DNA of 45,809 nucleotides from NCBI GenBank assembly GCA_022764085.1, contig JALERP010000031.1:1-45809 (forward strand). Reading direction: 5' to 3'. Shown here in pieces: positions 45,408-45,809 of this stretch. Under the pieces are notes generated by a model. It had not been told where the DNA came from and did no database searches. It saw only the letters and a list, made by a program, of their open reading frames with translations. The DNA is from Prevotella sp. (GTDB lineage Bacteria > Bacteroidota > Bacteroidia > Bacteroidales > Bacteroidaceae). Numbering within the stretch: the first letter of the stretch is position 1; each line of letters opens with the position of its first letter. Made by a program: the position numbers and the translations under genes.

Positions 45408-45513
45408 AATTAAGAATTTTATTTTTCGCAAGTATTTATTTTAAACACAGAGACACAAAGACACAAAGTTTTTTCGGGAGCGGAAGATACAGAGAGCAGC
45501 TAAAGCTGCTTTT
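45408..45513. repeat. 106-bp direct repeat, copy B
   Basis: Second copy of the sequence at 45150, offset by 258 bp. It carries the same AGCAGCTAAAGCTGCT palindrome. Sequence after it differs from that after copy A. Confidence 0.9.
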
Positions 45514-45532
45514 ACTAAGGACACAGAGTTTT

Positions 45533-45575
45533 CATCCGCTGACATCATCCGTTGTGGGGTCTTTACTTTCTGAAG
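45533..45575. repeat. Relative of the 29.25-kb inverted repeat arm
   Basis: CATCCGCTGACATCATCCG followed by TTGTGGGGTCTTTACTTTC resembles the reverse complement of 29303-29343 (two ATCCGCTG-like copies, then TGTAGGGTCTTACTTTATG). This is a diverged single arm of the same repeat family. Confidence 0.6.
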
Positions 45576-45603
45576 TGATAATTCTCAATGTATAAGGGGT
45601 TTA

Positions 45604-45789
45604 TTTAAACCACAGAGATGAAGAGGAAAAGAGATTTTTGTTTATATAGAGTAGGTCGCAAGCGACAGAGGACACAGAGCCTTCGGGCTGATGAAATCAT
45701 GCGCAGCCCTCTATGATCTCTAAATGCCTTGGCATTCAGTCTCTTTCCTAATATAAATACTCTTAATCTCTTAAACTCTGTGGTTCAAA
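45604..45789. repeat. Third CACAGAG-bounded unit with distinct mini-palindromes
   Basis: TTTAAACCACAGAG (45604-45617) and CTCTGTGGTTCAAA (45776-45789) are inverted with one mismatch; AAGAGATT and AATCTCTT extend the stem inwards. Perfect small palindromes inside: GTCGC-AA-GCGAC (45655-45666), AGCC-TTCG-GGCT (45678-45689) and AATGCC-TT-GGCATT (45723-45736). No coding capacity. Confidence 0.75.
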
Positions 45790-45809
45790 ATTACTTCCGA
45801 AACTTGAGT

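Noticed and set aside
45368..45595. 75-codon frame in the distal repeats
   Set aside because: Composed of repeat sequence, without a ribosome-binding site or recognisable domain.

Overview
This 45.8-kb window looks like a chromosomal segment of a Bacteroidales bacterium, most likely Prevotella or a close relative. The evidence is Bacteroidota-type promoters (TTTG, then 19-20 bp, then TAnnTTTG), the short Bacteroidota primary sigma factor, a Bacteroides-aerotolerance (Bat) operon, a eukaryote-like GT3 glycogen synthase, a PL10/GH53 pectin-degrading pair, and secreted proteins ending in the 'GIYIHNGKKVV' style typical of Prevotella. No phage, insertion sequence, CRISPR array or other obvious mobile element was found.

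Layout. 1-3093 (minus): pyruvate:ferredoxin oxidoreductase nifJ, cut by the window edge. 3169-4356 (minus): AAA/DUF4143 ATPase with an altered Walker B motif. 4526-5566 (plus): uncharacterised ATP-grasp protein. 5589-14326 (minus): one run, rpoD, an outer-membrane-like protein, addA, addB (sigma factor and double-strand-break repair nuclease). 14466-14538 (minus): tRNA-Gly(CCC) with its own promoter. 14602-16938 (minus): large MscS-type channel. 17045-17887 (plus): BadF-type sugar kinase, tail-to-tail with a small secreted protein. 18438-22697 (plus): glycogen synthase and alpha-glucan phosphorylase. 22881-24737 (plus) and 24814-26070 (minus): pectate lyase PL10 and endo-galactanase GH53, sharing a bidirectional terminator. 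26097-29137 (minus): NAD synthetase and a Smr-domain protein. 29462-39799 (minus): moxR, DUF58, a BatD-like protein, batA, a batB-batC fusion, a batD-batE fusion, a PAP2 phosphatase and queA. 40027-44985 (plus): threonine operon thrA, apgM-type homoserine kinase, thrC. 44986-45809: about 0.8 kb of non-coding repeats.

How the genes work together. thrA, the apgM-like gene and thrC cover aspartate phosphorylation, homoserine formation, homoserine phosphorylation and threonine synthesis; only aspartate-semialdehyde dehydrogenase is missing here. The glycogen pair makes and mobilises storage glucan. PL10 and GH53 act on pectin backbone and galactan side chains. The Bat cluster encodes a MoxR ATPase with membrane von Willebrand A and TPR proteins, believed to form an envelope complex.

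The most unusual signals are non-coding. (1) Tandem 7- or 8-bp repeats (TTAAGAA, TTAGGAA, TTAAGAAG, TTGAAAGA) sit at five gene junctions, usually contain the upstream gene's stop codon, and keep the same orientation relative to transcription. (2) The distal 0.8 kb holds units bounded by inverted CACAGAGACACAAAG-type sequences and filled with tiny perfect palindromes that differ from unit to unit. (3) A MITE-like inverted repeat near 29.25 kb has a relative in that distal region. All calls come from reading the sequence; no database search was possible.
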